From: Legionellaceae bacterium
GTDB lineage: Bacteria > Pseudomonadota > Gammaproteobacteria > Legionellales > Legionellaceae
Assembly: GCA_947470005.1 (NCBI GenBank)
Contig: CANISA010000066.1
Location: 1 to 7,833, forward strand
Direction: 5' to 3'
DNA length: 7,833 nt
Positions 6,601 through 7,833 of this stretch are shown here, one piece after another. The translations under genes were made by a program, and so were the position numbers. Position 1 is the first letter of the stretch, and each line of letters begins with the position of its first letter. The notes under the pieces were generated by a model that saw nothing but the letters and a program-made list of their open reading frames with translations, ran no database searches and had not been told where the DNA came from.

Positions 6601-6859
6601 TGATTGTCGGCGTGTATTTAAAGTGGCAGAAGGGCGCCCGCATGTGGTTGATTACATAAAAAATCATGAGATTGATTTCATTGTAAATACCACGGAGGGC
6701 AAACAAGCGATTGCGGATTCATTTTCTATTCGTCGAAGCGCGTTGCAACACAAGGTCAGTTACACCACGACATTGTCGGGTGCTGAAGCGGCTTGTTTAG
6801 CGATGAAATATGAAGACCGAGAGACCGTGACGCGATTACAGGATTTACAGGTGAGGTAA
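3647..6859 (+). CDS. carB: Carbamoyl-phosphate synthase large subunit
   Basis: CarB uses ammonia delivered by CarA, bicarbonate and two ATP to make carbamoyl phosphate for arginine and pyrimidine synthesis in the cytosol. From the ATG at 3647 it has 1070 residues (1072 from the GTG at 3641; E. coli 1073). MPKRADIQSILILGAGP matches the usual N-terminus, favouring the ATG, although neither start has a well-placed Shine-Dalgarno. Domain order is complete. The carboxyphosphate half has RPSFTMGGSGGGIAY and EMNPRVSRS. A linker/oligomerisation domain follows. The carbamoyl-phosphate half has GGGPNRIGQGIEFDY, RPSYVLGGRAMEI and EVNPRASR. The C-terminal allosteric domain aligns without gaps to E. coli, keeping equivalents of Lys954, Thr974, Thr977, Lys993, Asn1015, Thr1017 and Thr1042. 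Glu892, an ornithine contact in E. coli, is Leu here (SIKLPVFPF, codon 6317-6319). carA is not adjacent, which is unusual. greA follows after two bases. Confidence 0.97.
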   Translation: MPKRADIQSILILGAGPIVIGQAGEFDYSGTQAVRALKKEGYRVILVNSNPATIMTDPDLADATYIEPVLWQEVARVIEKERPDALLPTMGGQTALNCALDLVREGVLAKYSVELIGAAREAIDRAEDREKFRQLMQTIGLDMPRSAIAHSLEEAFSVQAQLGFPSIIRPSFTMGGSGGGIAYNREEFEDICTQGLALSPTHELLIDESVLGWKEFEMEVVRDKKDNCIIVCTIENLDPMGVHTGDSITVAPAQTLTDKEYQRMRDAAIRVLRAVGVETGGANVQFAVNPDDGRLLVVEMNPRVSRSSALASKATGFPIAKIAALLAVGYTLDELANEITGGKTPASFEPSIDYVVTKIPRFNFDKFPQTTTTLSTQMKSVGEVMAIGSTFQASLQKAIRGLEIGRYGLQPLFKAGGDRAVLCGLLREPTPDRLWYLADGFRFGMSLEEIHQESRVDPWFLGQIQSLVALEATLVGQTIHDLNEAALRTLKEAGFADVYLAVLLSCHEDDVRHRRVLLGVVPVYKRIDSCAGEFPSETAYLYSCYASACEALPENDAQKVMILGGGPNRIGQGIEFDYCCVHAAMALREAGYQTIMVNCNPETVSTDVDISDRLYFEPITLEDVLAIVAVEKPFGMIIDYGGQTPLKLARALEANGVNILGTSPDAIDEAEDRERFQQLVTRLQLQQPANGTVRSEEEALALAKRIGYPLVVRPSYVLGGRAMEIVYQEEDLRHYLAYAVEVSNDSPVLLDKFLNDAIEVDVDAVCDGEEVLIGAIMEHIEQAGVHSGDSACTLPPFSISGVVQQDLIEQMRRMALELGVCGLVNAQFAIQADDIYVLEVNPRASRTVPFVSKATGLPLAKIAARCKVGQRLRDQGLPLHRHGPAFYSIKLPVFPFIKFPGVDSILGPEMKSTGESMGIAKRFGQAYAKAQLGAGANIVKRRRAFLSVRDADKARVGEIAKRLTVLGFELFATRGTAMVLQAAGIDCRRVFKVAEGRPHVVDYIKNHEIDFIVNTTEGKQAIADSFSIRRSALQHKVSYTTTLSGAEAACLAMKYEDRETVTRLQDLQVR

Positions 6860-6864
6860 CCATG

Positions 6865-7341
6865 ATGCAAAAACATCCCATGACCCCAGAAGGTGCTGAA
6901 GCACTAACGAAGGAACTGTATAGATTAAAAAGCGTGGAGCGTCCACGCATTATTGAGGCGATTGCCACGGCGCGAGCGCATGGCGACCTCAAAGAAAATG
7001 CAGAATACCATGCGGCTCGCGAGCAGCAGAGTTTTGCTGAGGGGCGTATTCAGGAGTTGGAAGCCAAACTCTCCAACATGCAAATTGTTGATATTCGAAA
7101 GCTTCCTAACCAAGGAAAAGTTGTTTTTGGGACAAAAGTTCATTTGCACCATGTGCAGACAGGGGCTGATATGACGTATCAGCTGGTTGGCGTCGACGAA
7201 GCAGATATCAAAATAAATAAAATATCATATAGCTCCCCCATCGGACGTGCGGTGATCGGCAAACAACTGGACGACACCGTCGTTGTTCAAACGCCGGGTG
7301 GATTAGTTGAGTATGAGATAACAGGGGTTGATTATGAGTGA
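6865..7341 (+). CDS. greA: Transcript cleavage factor GreA
   Basis: GreA inserts its coiled coil into the secondary channel of RNA polymerase and promotes cleavage of backtracked RNA, rescuing arrested complexes. From the second of two adjacent ATGs (6865) the protein has 158 residues, the same as E. coli GreA. GAGGT at 6853-6857 is 7 bases from this ATG but only 4 from the ATG at 6862, so 6865 is preferred. The coiled-coil hairpin spans about residues 8-75. Its tip AHGDLKENAEYHAAREQQ carries Asp41 and Glu44, the residues that hold catalytic Mg2+. The C-terminal FKBP-like domain contains DEADIKINKISYSSPIGRAVIGK and TPGGLVEYEI. It lies two bases after the carB stop, whose last codons contain the ribosome binding site, so translation is probably coupled. 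carB-greA adjacency is common in Gammaproteobacteria. No clear intrinsic terminator follows. Confidence 0.97.
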   Translation: MQKHPMTPEGAEALTKELYRLKSVERPRIIEAIATARAHGDLKENAEYHAAREQQSFAEGRIQELEAKLSNMQIVDIRKLPNQGKVVFGTKVHLHHVQTGADMTYQLVGVDEADIKINKISYSSPIGRAVIGKQLDDTVVVQTPGGLVEYEITGVDYE

Positions 7342-7402
7342 GTAGCTTTTTTAAAAAATCTCGACACCTCAAAAAATTACTCCGTTCATTGGATGTTGCA
7401 CT

Positions 7403-7666
7403 TCACTGTTGAATCGGCGAACAACCTCCAGAGCCTTTATCTGACTTATCTTTTGTCGCATCTTCTTGTTCCTTTGCTTCAGAAATAATCCCAGATAACC
7501 GTGCCTTCACGGTAGATGATTGTTGCGGTGGTGCCGAGTAGTGAGGATGTTTTATCAGGTTAGCGTGCAACGCCGCGTTTTAAAGTGCACCCCATCTTAA
7601 ACTCGATGTATTATTGTCTTGACGATGGGGTCCACTTTAGTTGTTTTTGTGAGCAGTTATCATCAT
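7403..7666 (-). pseudogene. Small unknown gene split by a mini-element
   Basis: On the minus strand AAGGA precedes a double ATG (7666 and 7663) by 2 and 5 bases. The frame reads MITAHKNN and then meets a stop at the edge of the palindromic element at 7580-7639. Beyond it, from 7576, the frame is open for 57 codons: AALHANLIKHPHYSAPPQ at the start, then VKARLSGIISEAKEQEDATK, and a hydrophilic Gly/Ser-rich end GSGGCSPIQQ with TGA at 7403. Removing exactly 63 bp (element plus a 3-bp duplication) joins both parts in frame into one protein of 65-66 residues. I do not recognise the family. It has no membrane segment or signal peptide, and the central part could be helical. It converges on greA. Alternatively only the 3' part is a leftover of something else; the restored frame and the well-placed ribosome binding site argue against that. 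Confidence 0.55.
7580..7639. mobile_element. ~60-bp palindromic mini-element (MITE-like)
   Basis: taaagtgcaccccatc (7581-7596) and gatggggtccacttta (7624-7639) are inverted repeats matching at 15 of 16 positions, separated by 27 bp. Flanking gtt at 7577-7579 and 7640-7642 could be a 3-bp target duplication. The exact boundary is uncertain by one base because 7580 is an extra t. Its orientation, with both ends pointing outward, is that of an IS reduced to its two ends. It carries no gene. Its insertion puts a stop codon into the small minus-strand gene. As RNA it would fold into a 16-bp stem, followed on the + strand by gttgttttt, so it could also stop transcription. Confidence 0.6.
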
Positions 7667-7729
7667 GATCCTTATTTTTTTGACGATAAACTATGTATCA
7701 TAAACCAGCTTGCTGGTCGATGACTGCTC
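7651..7729. repeat. Imperfect inverted repeat with inner hairpin
   Basis: gagcagttatc (7651-7661) and gatgactgctc (7719-7729) are inverted with one mismatch in eleven. Between them accag-cttg-ctggt (7704-7717) forms a small hairpin. The region covers the start and leader of the broken small minus-strand gene, so the structure could influence its expression, or the outer repeats may be ends of another small element. Nothing decides between these. Confidence 0.3.
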
Positions 7730-7743
7730 TCAAAAATTGCTAC

Positions 7744-7821
7744 TTAAAACAGGCCGAGTGTCCACTGGATTTGAACCATGCGAACTTCATCTTCGTTTGC
7801 TGTAATTACTTCCGCTGTCAT
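7744..7821 (-). pseudogene. Possible C-terminal remnant of a beta-barrel protein
   Basis: The minus-strand frame from ATG at 7821 reads MTAEVITANEDEVRMVQIQW and ends TLGLF before TAA at 7744. Alternating hydrophobic residues and a terminal Phe are the hallmark of the last strand of Gram-negative outer-membrane beta-barrels, recognised by BamA. However, an in-frame TAA stands directly before the ATG, and no Shine-Dalgarno precedes it. So this is not simply the end of an intact porin continuing past the window edge. A frameshifted or truncated porin gene is the best reading; a chance ORF of 25 codons is possible. Confidence 0.3.
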
Positions 7822-7833
7822 TTAAAACCACAT

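Noticed and set aside
3641..6859. Several open frames of 65-92 codons inside carB on the other strand or frame
   Set aside because: All overlap the clearly conserved CarB coding sequence and show no family features of their own.
7345..7360. gc-tttttt-aaaaaa-tc palindrome after greA as an intrinsic terminator
   Set aside because: The stem is only A-T pairs with no loop or GC clamp, so it would not be a normal rho-independent terminator.
1..7833. CRISPR array, tRNA, rRNA or riboswitch
   Set aside because: No regularly spaced repeats of 25-40 bp, no cloverleaf-like sequence and no known riboswitch core were seen on either strand.

Overview
The window reads as a Gammaproteobacterial chromosome segment. 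A conserved housekeeping block on the + strand (YheT-like hydrolase, carB, greA) is bordered on both sides by insertion-sequence debris and broken or accessory genes. CarB and GreA match the Escherichia coli proteins closely in length and motifs. Together with the many decayed mobile elements and a signal-less class 3 lipase, this would fit a host-associated or Legionellales-like lineage. The sequence alone does not fix the genus.

Left accessory part (1-2566). Positions 1-180 hold nothing I can call coding. A 16-bp sequence at 181-196 is repeated exactly, inverted, at 1940-1955 and looks like an IS end. Between them lies one intact minus-strand gene for a cytoplasmic-type class 3 lipase (328-1779). 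It has its own sigma70-like promoter and a 21-bp tandem repeat near the N-terminus. Behind its stop codon is a run of four hairpins (211-311), two with GGA loops. Just upstream of the lipase promoter is an IS end carrying three ~24-bp-spaced repeats (1857-1927). Abutting that is a 461-bp internally deleted IS (1940-2400) with 13-bp terminal inverted repeats and scraps of a DDE transposase.

Core part (2567-7341). A YheT-family alpha/beta hydrolase is followed after 99 bp by carB (carbamoyl-phosphate synthase large subunit). greA (transcript cleavage factor) follows two bases after the carB stop, so carB and greA are almost certainly co-transcribed. The carB-greA order is ordinary for the group, but carA, normally directly upstream, is absent. 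The IS debris and yheT occupy its place. CarB keeps the catalytic and nucleotide-effector residues I could align, but Leu replaces the ornithine-contacting Glu892 of E. coli.

Right accessory part (7342-7833). A small minus-strand gene of about 65 codons, with its own Shine-Dalgarno, is split by a ~60-bp palindromic mini-element. Excising 63 bp restores one continuous frame. At the right edge a short minus-strand reading frame ends like an outer-membrane beta-barrel protein (alternating hydrophobic strand, terminal Phe), but an in-frame stop directly precedes it, so it is probably a remnant.

I see no wholly new defence or metabolic system. The most unusual points are the IS-bordered lipase with its hairpin cluster, the carA-less carB with a changed ornithine site, and the mini-element that split a small unknown gene.
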